Assembly (NCBI RefSeq): GCF_024722015.1
Contig: NZ_JANQBD010000001.1
Coordinates: 248,001-312,000, forward strand
DNA length: 64,000 nucleotides
Direction of reading: 5' to 3'
DNA from: Paenibacillus radicis (ex Xue et al. 2023)
GTDB lineage: Bacteria > Bacillota > Bacilli > Paenibacillales > NBRC-103111
Shown here: one piece after another, positions 26,964 through 34,522 of the stretch
How positions within the stretch are numbered: the first letter of the stretch is position 1
Layout: each line of letters starts with the position of its first letter
Notes under the pieces: generated by a model
What the model saw: the letters and a program-made list of their open reading frames with translations, nothing else
Database searches by the model: none
What the model was told of the DNA's origin: nothing
Made by a program: the position numbers and the translations under genes

Positions 26964-27212
26964 GTGAGGGGCAATAGCGGAAGCATTTGTTCCTCTAAAA
27001 GCTGGAAAGCACAAAAATTAGAGAGATACGGGAACAACCAGTTCCGTTATCTCTCTGATTTTATGCATAATGCTCCTATTCGCCCAACATAACGGAACTC
27101 CGGCTTCCGCTATCGCATTAGATTGTAAGCTGCTGATGGAATAACGGAACTCTCAGTTCCGTACAAAAACCTCCAGAGATCATCGCATCGCATCGCATCA
27201 CAGCTTCGCCAC
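26964..27212 (+). repeat. Dispersed structured repeat family A, copy 1
   Basis: About 245 bp, nearly gap-free in alignment with 56195-56428. It contains several GGAAC/GTTCC hairpins: AGAGAGATA (27020-27028) pairs with TATCTCTCT (27048-27056), and ACGGAAC pairs with GTTCCGT near 27144-27162. A tetrad of GCATC repeats marks the right end (27184-27200). No open frame is maintained. Confidence 0.85.
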
Positions 27213-27516
27213 TACCCTACCCTTTCGACGAAGATACCTACTTGTCTTAAAGGCAGCTTTTTTTGCGAGAAAAGAAAGGTGAATCTCCGCTACAAACTTC
27301 TACTCTAATCTCTTTAAAAAAGAGCCACTTTCGCCCCTTGATGTCCCCCCTAGCCACGCTTAAGCCACATAGTCCCGCAAATAACCTCGAAATACCATTC
27401 CTAGCAAGGAATTTCCTACACCATTGTATTTTAAACTAAAGTTAAACTAATTTTAATGTTTATTTTCTTTTATACTTAAAACCAATTCATGATGCAAATA
27501 ACGAGGAGTGAAACAA
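27213..27516. other. Upstream region of the FAD oxidoreductase
   Basis: About 300 bp without a gene. It holds the short hairpin ATTCCT-AGCA-AGGAAT and, at 27431-27450, two direct copies of TTAAACTAA spaced 11 bp apart, a possible regulator site on one face of the helix. Confidence 0.4.
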
Positions 27517-28869
27517 ATGTCTACAGCTAACCAAACTATAAAAGCAGACATTGTCGTAGTAGGAGGAGGTCCCGCCGGCGTATGTGCGGCAATTGCAGCA
27601 GGAAGGAGCGGAGCATCGACGGTTCTGATCGAACGGTACGGCTTTGTTGGAGGAATGTCCACGGCAGCACTAGTGTATCCCTGGATGACCTTCCATACAA
27701 CGGATGGCAAGCAGGTGATTCGAGGGATAGGTCAAGAAATTATTGACCGTCTAGCCGCTCAAGGTGCTTCGCCAGGTCACTTGCGGGATACTGTCGGATT
27801 CGTACACACAATTACCCCCTACCATCCGGAGGTTTATAAAATATTAGCGGTCGACATGCTTAAGGAAGCCGGGGTGCGGCTGCTGCTTCACAGCTTCACC
27901 GATGCTGTACAAGTGAAAGATGGACGTATCCAATCCATTCAAGTGACTGGCAAATCCGGACGGATCCATGTTGAGGGCAGCATCTTCATTGATACAACAG
28001 GCGATGCGGATATCGCATATTTATCAGGAGCTCCCTGCTTAAAAGGGCGTGAGGAGGACGGCAAAACACAGCCAATGACGATGAAATTCCGTATGCGAGG
28101 AGTCGATCTGGCGAAGGTCAAGCAATATATGCTCGACCATCCGGATGAGTTTTATAGAAAAACTCCTTTCGCGGAGCTGCCGGAGCTGCCTTTGTCCGGT
28201 GTAATGGGCTATTTCAAGCATTGGAAGGAAGCGAATCTGCCTATTAATCGCGATCAGGTCTTGTTCTTTACAGGTCCTAATGAGGATGAGGTGCTCGTGA
28301 ACACCACGCGCGTACAGGGTATGGATGGCACTAACATCGAGGACTTGACTGAAGCGGAAACGTTAGGACGCAAGCAGGTTATGCAGGTTGCTAACTTTAT
28401 GACCAAGAACTTGCCCGGCTTTGAACGGGCATCCATTTCACAGGTCGGTGCGCAAATAGGAGTAAGGGAAACAAGACGAATTGATGGAGCTTATGCTCTT
28501 CAGGTTGCAGATGTCGTGGAAGGCCGCCGCTTCGATGATGTAATTGCGCGCAGCGGATATCCAATCGACATCCATGATCCGTCAGGTAAAGGCGTTACAG
28601 CCGCATGGGTGGAAGGCGATGGCGCTTATGACATTCCATACCGCTGCCTGCTTCCGCAAGGTATCGACAATTTATTAACTGGCGGAAGATGCATCTCCAC
28701 CACTCATGAAGCGTTAGCTACGACTCGCCTGACTCCGAGCTGTATGGCTACCGGGCAAGCCGCTGGAACAGCTGCAGGAATCGCTTTCCGGCATGGCTTG
28801 AATCCGGGCGATATCAACATCACGGAGCTGCAGCAGGCGTTAAGAGAAGGCGATGCCGTCCTGGATTAA
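27517..28869 (+). CDS. FAD-dependent oxidoreductase (FAD_oxidored family)
   Basis: A 450-residue flavoprotein. The Rossmann motif ADIVVVGGGPAGVCAAIAAGR is at the N-terminus with the acidic end IERYG; SIFIDTTGDADIAYLSGAP and LLPQGIDNLLTGGRCISTTHEA mark the second FAD contact region and the C-terminal GG motif of this family. The ATG 8 bp behind GAGGAG is chosen rather than a GTG inside the site. The substrate is unknown; relatives often accompany carbohydrate or glycan catabolism genes. A strong terminator follows. Confidence 0.85.
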   Translation: MSTANQTIKADIVVVGGGPAGVCAAIAAGRSGASTVLIERYGFVGGMSTAALVYPWMTFHTTDGKQVIRGIGQEIIDRLAAQGASPGHLRDTVGFVHTITPYHPEVYKILAVDMLKEAGVRLLLHSFTDAVQVKDGRIQSIQVTGKSGRIHVEGSIFIDTTGDADIAYLSGAPCLKGREEDGKTQPMTMKFRMRGVDLAKVKQYMLDHPDEFYRKTPFAELPELPLSGVMGYFKHWKEANLPINRDQVLFFTGPNEDEVLVNTTRVQGMDGTNIEDLTEAETLGRKQVMQVANFMTKNLPGFERASISQVGAQIGVRETRRIDGAYALQVADVVEGRRFDDVIARSGYPIDIHDPSGKGVTAAWVEGDGAYDIPYRCLLPQGIDNLLTGGRCISTTHEALATTRLTPSCMATGQAAGTAAGIAFRHGLNPGDINITELQQALREGDAVLD

Positions 28870-28908
28870 CACCTTCATCCATTCATCGCCAAATTGGCTT
28901 GCATACAA

Positions 28909-28954
28909 AAAAACCGTCAGGGTTGCGCTGAGCTGCAACCCTGACGGTTTTTCT
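28909..28954 (+). terminator. Strong rho-independent terminator
   Basis: AAACCGTCAGGGTTGC pairs perfectly with GCAACCCTGACGGTTT and is followed by T residues. A matching A run makes it usable from both sides. Confidence 0.92.
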
Positions 28955-29075
28955 TATAATAGTAGCCAGAAAGTATAAGTTCGAACCGGAGGTTCACCTT
29001 TCTAATCTTGCAAGAAAAGCCACCGCTAAGACACGAATGTATCTTCCTCGAAAGGGCTTCGATCAGAAGCTTTTC

Positions 29076-30914
29076 TTATCCAACCTTAAATGCCAGCAGC
29101 GTAATATCATCCCTCTGCGGTTCCCCGTTACGATAGGCCTCAAGCATCCCCCGGAAGTAAGGCTCCTGTTCGGATAAAGGCATGTTCATCCCCTCCTGCA
29201 GCATCTGCACAAAACGTTGGCGCCCGAAGGAATAATTCTGGGGTCCGCCATTCTGATCGATGAAGCCGTCTGAGATCATGTAAACCGAAGCTGACTTATT
29301 CGCCTCAACTACTATGTTCGTAAACAAGTAGCTGTTATCCGTTTTATTATACCCGATACTTTTCCGGTCACCTTTGAATATTTTCAGCTCTTGCCCATCG
29401 GATACATAAAGCGTACTTTTCGCTCCGGCAAATATAAGGTTACCTTCATTGCTCACATAGCATAGGCCAAGGTCCAAGCCATCATCGGTTCTCGAACGCC
29501 CCTGCTCCTGCTGAAGCGTTTGTTTGATCAGCTGGTTTAAGCGTTGAAGAATCTGCGCCGGATTTTCTTTATTGCTCTCATTCGTAATTTGGTTCAGAAT
29601 CGACACTGATACCATCGTCATGAATGCTCCCGGCACTCCATGTCCGGTACAGTCGCCTACAGCAACCAGATAGCCGCTATCAAATGACTTGACCCAGTAG
29701 AAGTCGCCCCCTACGGTATCCCGCGGATTCCAAATCAAGAAATGTTCATTCCATAATTTGTTTAGTCTTTCCTTAGGCGGCAAGATGGCCTCCTGAATCC
29801 GTTTGGCATAATCAATGCTGTCAACGAGCTTTTCTTTTTGCTCCCACAGCTCCCGGGTTCGCTCCGTTACTTTGCTTTCGAGCTCCTCGTTTAGCTGCAG
29901 CGCTCTTTTAAAAGGATTGGCAAGCCGAGTGGATACATAATAGAAAATAAAGATGATTGCAATAATGCTCATCAATGCGGCTGCCGCTGTATTCACTTTA
30001 ATTGTGCTTAAAAAGCCCACTGTTTCGCTGCGTGGAATTTGATACACAATTCTCCAATTGGCAGAAGATTCTAGCGGGTAGCTAATCAGATCAATGAGCT
30101 CTCCCTTGTCATTCGTGTATTCCAATATTTGCGGTTGAAAGTCAGACTTGCTTTCCTTTTGACCTGCTGTCATTACGATAGTTTTTACCGTACTGGGCAG
30201 AAATGCATCGAGCATTTGACCGTCATGCTCCAATTTATCCGACAAATGGATTTTTCCCGTCCCGTCAACCATCCACAAATTACTATTTTTCCCATACTTA
30301 TAGTTAGTAAATTCCTCTGACATACTTTTCAAGCTCATGCCCACGCCTGCTACAGCAATAGGATTATTAACATCACCCATCAGAACATTAACAAAGACAA
30401 ACGTATCCTGCCGCTGCGCGTTAAAATCCAATTGGACGTTAACCTGCTGCTTGGCCGCCAGCGTTTTAAAAAACCATTGATCGTCCGGATTGGATTCTTG
30501 GAGCGTCCCTATAATGCTTCCGTTCTCGCCCCAATAATGCTTTGTAATTGCGCTTACAATAAAAGTATTGTTGTAATCGAACTCTTTTGCCAGCTTCTGA
30601 ATTCTCTCTACAGCATCCTTACCGGCCTGCTCATCCTTTTCTTCACTTCGCACCCATCGATTAATTCCGGGATCCTGCGCGAGCAGGCTTGAGGTTTCCT
30701 TAGCTCTTTCAATTCGGCCATCCACATTGGAAGCAATAGACCGAACCATGAAGGCAAGATCCTTCTCCTTAAGCTTCTTAACGGCTTCCTTTGCAGTAAT
30801 AAAATAAACTATGGATCCCACCAGCAGGATAGAAATAATAATAACCAGGCTAGCGAAAATAACGACTTTGAATACCCCTTGATCTTGTCGAATGGATTTT
30901 AGCTTAATTTCCAT
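29076..30914 (-). CDS. SiaA-like membrane PP2C (SpoIIE-type) phosphatase with Cache sensor
   Basis: A 612-residue membrane protein. One helix (about 17-38), an extracytoplasmic double-Cache-like sensor (about 40-310), a second helix (about 320-342) and a coiled linker lead to a PP2C/SpoIIE phosphatase domain (about 385-612). That domain has PRDTVGGDFYWV, VAVGDCTGHGVPGAFMTM, MISDGFIDQNGG and RDDITLLAFK, which carry the metal-binding aspartates. In Pseudomonas, SiaA of this architecture dephosphorylates SiaC. Here the SiaB- and SiaC-like genes are upstream in the same operon, with a kinase gene ending 3 bp before this start. Confidence 0.92.
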   Translation of the reverse strand: MEIKLKSIRQDQGVFKVVIFASLVIIISILLVGSIVYFITAKEAVKKLKEKDLAFMVRSIASNVDGRIERAKETSSLLAQDPGINRWVRSEEKDEQAGKDAVERIQKLAKEFDYNNTFIVSAITKHYWGENGSIIGTLQESNPDDQWFFKTLAAKQQVNVQLDFNAQRQDTFVFVNVLMGDVNNPIAVAGVGMSLKSMSEEFTNYKYGKNSNLWMVDGTGKIHLSDKLEHDGQMLDAFLPSTVKTIVMTAGQKESKSDFQPQILEYTNDKGELIDLISYPLESSANWRIVYQIPRSETVGFLSTIKVNTAAAALMSIIAIIFIFYYVSTRLANPFKRALQLNEELESKVTERTRELWEQKEKLVDSIDYAKRIQEAILPPKERLNKLWNEHFLIWNPRDTVGGDFYWVKSFDSGYLVAVGDCTGHGVPGAFMTMVSVSILNQITNESNKENPAQILQRLNQLIKQTLQQEQGRSRTDDGLDLGLCYVSNEGNLIFAGAKSTLYVSDGQELKIFKGDRKSIGYNKTDNSYLFTNIVVEANKSASVYMISDGFIDQNGGPQNYSFGRQRFVQMLQEGMNMPLSEQEPYFRGMLEAYRNGEPQRDDITLLAFKVG

Positions 30915-30917
30915 GGG

Positions 30918-31883
30918 CTACCTCATATTTAATAGTCTGATTGGCAGTGAAAAATAAAAACTTGCGCCTTCACCTGGCTTACTGTTAACCCCCATTTGCC
31001 CATGATGCTTTTTAATGATTTCATGAGCGATGGCTAGTCCTAAGCCTGTTCCTCCAGGAGCTTGCTTATGCTTCGTTTTCTCCCCCCGATAAAAGCGGTT
31101 GAACACATTAGGGATAGAAGATTCCTCAATACCCGGACCGGAATCACTTACCTTTAGTGTACAGATAGACAGCTCTGCATCCACCTCACATTGAAAATGA
31201 ATGGACCCTCCCTTGGGGGTATACTTAAATGCATTGGAGATCAAATTATTCATTACTTGTTCAATACGGACTGAATCTACAGAAACAACGGCAAGTTTTG
31301 ACTCCGGCACACCTTGAAGGGGGTCCATAGCAAACAAATACCCGCGATCATTAATTTCCAATTCAAACTTATTTTTAAACATCGCGTACAAGCTCTCAAC
31401 CAGAATATCCTCGAATTCCATCTTCGTCTGATTCGCTTCCAGCTTGGATATTTCAAAAAGATCCTCAACCAATTGATTAATAAGAACCGTTTTGTTATAG
31501 ATCATCTGTAAATAGTTCGCGTTCGGCTCAATAATGCTATCGAGCATAGCTCTTAAATAGCCTTGGATAGATGTCATCGGCGTTCCGAGCTCATGTGAAA
31601 TATCCGTAAGAAGCTGCATTCTCGATTCTTCCATCTGCTTCAAATGCTCATTGTATTGGCGAATCTCTGATTCTTGGCGTTTCACATTCTCACCTTGAAT
31701 ATCGCTGATTCTGAATATTTTGGTCGTCAGCTTGATCAGGCTTTCGTATTCTTGAATAAGCTGCTCAAAATGCGGCAGCAGCTCATTCTCTCTATATTTT
31801 TCTTTATTAGCAAGGAGCCCACGAGCGGATTCCAAATATTTGAGTTCATTATGAAAAATGTTGGATTTTTCATTACTATCCAT
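30918..31883 (-). CDS. Cytosolic histidine kinase within the sia-like operon
   Basis: A 321-residue kinase with no membrane segment. Residues 1-85 are helical and probably coiled-coil. LLTDISHELGTPMTSI has the phospho-acceptor histidine at 97, in a Gly variant of the usual HELRTP. The ATPase domain has MNNLISNAFKYTP, VSDSGPGIEESSI, NRFYRGE and GGTGLGLAIAHEI. It lies between the SiaC-like and SiaA-like genes, 9 bp after the first, so its activity may be tied to the phosphorylation state of the SiaC-like protein. The CheY-like protein encoded divergently at 33178 is a candidate partner (inference). Confidence 0.92.
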   Translation of the reverse strand: MDSNEKSNIFHNELKYLESARGLLANKEKYRENELLPHFEQLIQEYESLIKLTTKIFRISDIQGENVKRQESEIRQYNEHLKQMEESRMQLLTDISHELGTPMTSIQGYLRAMLDSIIEPNANYLQMIYNKTVLINQLVEDLFEISKLEANQTKMEFEDILVESLYAMFKNKFELEINDRGYLFAMDPLQGVPESKLAVVSVDSVRIEQVMNNLISNAFKYTPKGGSIHFQCEVDAELSICTLKVSDSGPGIEESSIPNVFNRFYRGEKTKHKQAPGGTGLGLAIAHEIIKKHHGQMGVNSKPGEGASFYFSLPIRLLNMR

Positions 31884-31892
31884 AAGCTCATT

Positions 31893-32282
31893 CTATTCCT
31901 TTTCCAAAGGCAAAATATGAAACGGCAAGCTCATATCCTCTTTAAATTCTTCAGCACATTCCAATTCGCTTTCATTGTCCTCGCTGTAATACCAACTTAG
32001 ATTCAGTGACTTTCCATCGAGATGAGCCTGATCCAATTTCTCCAGCAGCATCATAATGCATTTGGAGCTGCTTGTATTAATGTAAGGCAATGTAAAATGA
32101 ACCTGAACTTTTTCCATCGTCAGCTTCTGTAAATATTCATCTATCCAAAGAAAAATAGGTTCATAAAATTTAAATGAATTTTCAGGGTATGACTGGCCTT
32201 TAACCGAAAGGATATGGCGGATCCCATCGAAATTCACTTCCGGTGTACTTTTTGTACCTTGAATTTGTAGTATATCCATCAT
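31893..32282 (-). CDS. SiaC-like regulatory phosphoprotein (DUF1987)
   Basis: A 129-residue protein with the DUF1987 signature: STPEVNFDG, GQSYPENSFKFYEPIFLWIDEYL and FTLPYINTSSSKCIMMLLEKL. In Pseudomonas SiaC the phosphorylated threonine (Thr68) lies in the equivalent of NTSSSK, here Thr70. The SiaB-like kinase and SiaA-like phosphatase in the operon would set its phosphorylation. The start has GGGAGAG upstream, and the gene lies 16 bp after the SiaB-like stop codon. The partner is not SiaD, since no GGDEF protein is encoded nearby. Confidence 0.9.
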   Translation of the reverse strand: MMDILQIQGTKSTPEVNFDGIRHILSVKGQSYPENSFKFYEPIFLWIDEYLQKLTMEKVQVHFTLPYINTSSSKCIMMLLEKLDQAHLDGKSLNLSWYYSEDNESELECAEEFKEDMSLPFHILPLEKE

Positions 32283-32298
32283 AATCTCTCCCAGCCGC

Positions 32299-32844
32299 CT
32301 AAACGACAGCTCTTAATGTAAAAAATGAGAATTGCTTATCAACCGGTGTTATCGTGTACTCCAACGGCTGAGCAGCCTTTCTAGCTATGTCCAACAACCC
32401 GATTCCTGCTCCCAACGAATCAGGGGGTAAATCCTGTTTGAGCTTTTCCTTGTAAAGCTTCTTCAAATCTGTCTTCTCAAGTCCGTTCAATTCATCCAAA
32501 ATTTCTGTAAGATTACTGACGTTCTCATTCTCAATTAAATTGCCTGAGCTTACGTAATTTCCAGAATCCGTCCGTCCGATTGTCACAATACATGAGCTGG
32601 AAATTTGGGCGTAGGCCTCTGTGCCCTCTTTGCTCTTGCAATAATTTTTAATATTTTGCGTTTGTTCAATAAAAATGGAAAAAATATTGTAAATATCATT
32701 TTTTGGACGGTCTTCCGTTTCCAAATACTTTTTGACCGCCTCGCCTAACTCCTCAATAATTTCCTGCGAGAATTTCCCTGAAAAACTGATCAGTAAGCCA
32801 TAATTTCTTAACATATGCTGCAATTCCAACAAACTGTTGCTCAT
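32299..32844 (-). CDS. SiaB-like protein kinase (DUF6272)
   Basis: A 181-residue GHKL-like kinase related to anti-sigma kinases. IFSIFIEQTQNIKNY resembles the N box with Glu and Asn, SSCIVTIGRT and YVSSGNLI follow, and GAGIGLLDIARKA resembles the G2 box. In Pseudomonas SiaB phosphorylates SiaC. It is the first gene of the operon, with GGGGGAGGATTG upstream of the ATG and about 330 bp to the divergent CheY-like gene. Confidence 0.88.
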   Translation of the reverse strand: MSNSLLELQHMLRNYGLLISFSGKFSQEIIEELGEAVKKYLETEDRPKNDIYNIFSIFIEQTQNIKNYCKSKEGTEAYAQISSSCIVTIGRTDSGNYVSSGNLIENENVSNLTEILDELNGLEKTDLKKLYKEKLKQDLPPDSLGAGIGLLDIARKAAQPLEYTITPVDKQFSFFTLRAVV

Positions 32845-33177
32845 TCACAATCCTCCCCCGGACCGTCCAAACTATACTCTTAAATATTCAATGCTTCCGA
32901 AATAGTCAAGCTGACTATCTAAATCTTAATATTTCGATATTTTTTTCAAAAAACCTTTTTTTACAACAAAATACAGTTAGTACTTTTGGCATATTTCCAT
33001 ACCAATGTTTCCTAATTATTCACTTCTTCTCCAAGTACAACTATGATTCCCCTTTATGTTATGACAAAATTTGCATAATTTCATCTTGTGTTAATTATCT
33101 ATGTGTTATATTATCTTACATATATTAAATATTTATTATTTGATCGCGGATTATATATAACAAGGGGTGGTATTATT
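32845..33177. other. AT-rich divergent promoter region
   Basis: 333 bp between the sia-like operon and the CheY-like gene with no gene in it. A minus-strand TTGACT about 55 bp upstream of the SiaB-like gene is a possible -35 element. The plus-strand promoter is listed separately. The stretch is strikingly AT-rich, with runs of T around 32940-32960. Confidence 0.5.
33086..33114 (+). promoter_or_regulatory. Predicted promoter of the CheY-like gene
   Basis: TTGTGT (33086-33091), a 17-bp spacer and TATTAT (33109-33114), about 65 bp before the start codon. Confidence 0.45.
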
Positions 33178-33558
33178 ATGTATGGTTTGAAGATTCTTTT
33201 GTGCGATGATTCCTTATTGGTGCGAAAAAAACTGAGGGGTGCTCTAGCTGAACAAGGTTTCACTCAGCTATTCGAGGCTGCAGATGGAGAGGAAGCCGTA
33301 GCATTCTGTCAAACAGATACACCCGATTTGGTCTTGCTGGATATCGTAATGCCAAAAAAAGACGGAATCGAAGCTCTTCAGGAAATCAAACAAATCAATC
33401 CCTCTATCCATGTTGTTATCGCATCTTCGGTAGGGACTCAGAGCAACCTTATAAAAGCAATTAAGCTCGGAGCAAATAACTTCCTGCAAAAGCCTGTTAC
33501 CACCCAAGCCATCATAGACATCATCCAAAAAATTGTTGACGAACGAGGTGAGCGATAA
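33178..33558 (+). CDS. CheY-like single-domain response regulator
   Basis: A 126-residue stand-alone receiver. The acidic pair is in LLCDDS, the phospho-acceptor Asp55 in LVLLDIVMP, the conserved serine in VIASSVG and the lysine in LQKPV. There is no output domain. The ATG behind AAGGGG is chosen; an upstream extension is AT-rich and unlike a receiver. The stop codon overlaps the next start (TAATG), so the CheX-like protein is produced in coupled amounts, fitting a receiver/phosphatase pair. Confidence 0.93.
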   Translation: MYGLKILLCDDSLLVRKKLRGALAEQGFTQLFEAADGEEAVAFCQTDTPDLVLLDIVMPKKDGIEALQEIKQINPSIHVVIASSVGTQSNLIKAIKLGANNFLQKPVTTQAIIDIIQKIVDERGER

Positions 33559-34463
33559 TGTTCGCCCAATACTTCGGTCAATATTTACTAAATCAAGGTC
33601 TCTTATCAGCTTCTGAATTGAAACAAGCCATTTCCATACAAAAGCTGACACGGGTGAAGCTTGGAGTTCTGGCCATTAATTATGGTTACATGTCGGCCGC
33701 ACAGGTGGAAACCGTTCATCAAATTCAGATGAAGCTGGATAAAAAATTCGGGGAAATTGCCACTGAGCTCAGCTTTCTTAGCGAGGAGATCGTGAGCAGC
33801 CTGCTAGACTCCCAGCAAAACGCTCATCTTGCACTCGGTCAAGTACTGATAGATCAAGGAATCATGACTTACGAAGGATTCGCCGACGCCCTGGAGCAAT
33901 ACAAGAAGGCATACAGTCTCACTGATGATCAGTTTGACTCGATCATCAAAGGCAGTATGGAGACATTATTGGAAACGGTGCTGTTGAAAGGCGGATTATA
34001 CAAAGATCCGGCAATCTCCGATTACATTGGCTTGTTTGCCAAAAACCTCATTCGTTTTATTGATAGCGACATTCGTTTGGAGCTAAGTGAACCTGGTGAT
34101 AGTATGGCTTTGGATTGGGTAACGGAGCAGCATATTCTCACCCCCAACCGCGATATATCCCGATTTACGGCTATTGGCGGCTCGGAGTCTTCAATCCTGC
34201 TGTTCGCTTCCAAATATGCTCAAGAAACGGTAGATGAACCGGGAGATATGATGGAGGCTTGTATAGGAGAGTTTCTAAACTTGCATAACGGTATATACTT
34301 AGTCAATTTATCCAATCAGAATGTGGAGCTGGACTTGGAACCGCAAATAGTTATTCGTGGAGCCGCATTCCTTCCTGCATCTCCTGTGAAGGTCCGTGTA
34401 CAAGTAATTGCTCCTGATTGGAGTGTAACGCTAATTATCGGGGACTTATCAGAGCTACTATAA
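33558..34463 (+). CDS. MshEN-like repeat protein with CheX-like C-terminal domain
   Basis: A 301-residue cytosolic protein. The first 120 residues hold four copies of a helical motif like those of GspE/MshE N-domains: FGQYLLNQGLLSASELKQA, LGVLAINYGYMSAAQVETV, FGEIATELSFLSEEIVSSL and LGQVLIDQGIMTYEGFADA. In MshE such repeats bind cyclic di-GMP through an Arg-Leu-Gly start; here the Arg position is Tyr, Lys, Lys and Ala, so binding is uncertain. Residues 145-301 look like CheX, with EACIGEFLNLHNG (E233, E238, N241) matching the CheC/CheX phosphatase motif. It probably dephosphorylates the CheY-like partner. Confidence 0.75.
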   Translation: MFAQYFGQYLLNQGLLSASELKQAISIQKLTRVKLGVLAINYGYMSAAQVETVHQIQMKLDKKFGEIATELSFLSEEIVSSLLDSQQNAHLALGQVLIDQGIMTYEGFADALEQYKKAYSLTDDQFDSIIKGSMETLLETVLLKGGLYKDPAISDYIGLFAKNLIRFIDSDIRLELSEPGDSMALDWVTEQHILTPNRDISRFTAIGGSESSILLFASKYAQETVDEPGDMMEACIGEFLNLHNGIYLVNLSNQNVELDLEPQIVIRGAAFLPASPVKVRVQVIAPDWSVTLIIGDLSELL

Positions 34464-34472
34464 TAGAAAGTG

Positions 34473-34522
34473 AATGAGCGCCCTCCTTCCACTGATTTTT
34501 GTGGCGTGAGGCGCTCATTTTA
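34473..34522. terminator. Bidirectional terminator
   Basis: AATGAGCGCC (34473-34482) pairs with GGCGCTCATT (34510-34519) between the CheX-like gene and the convergent methyltransferase gene. T residues follow on the plus strand. Confidence 0.75.
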
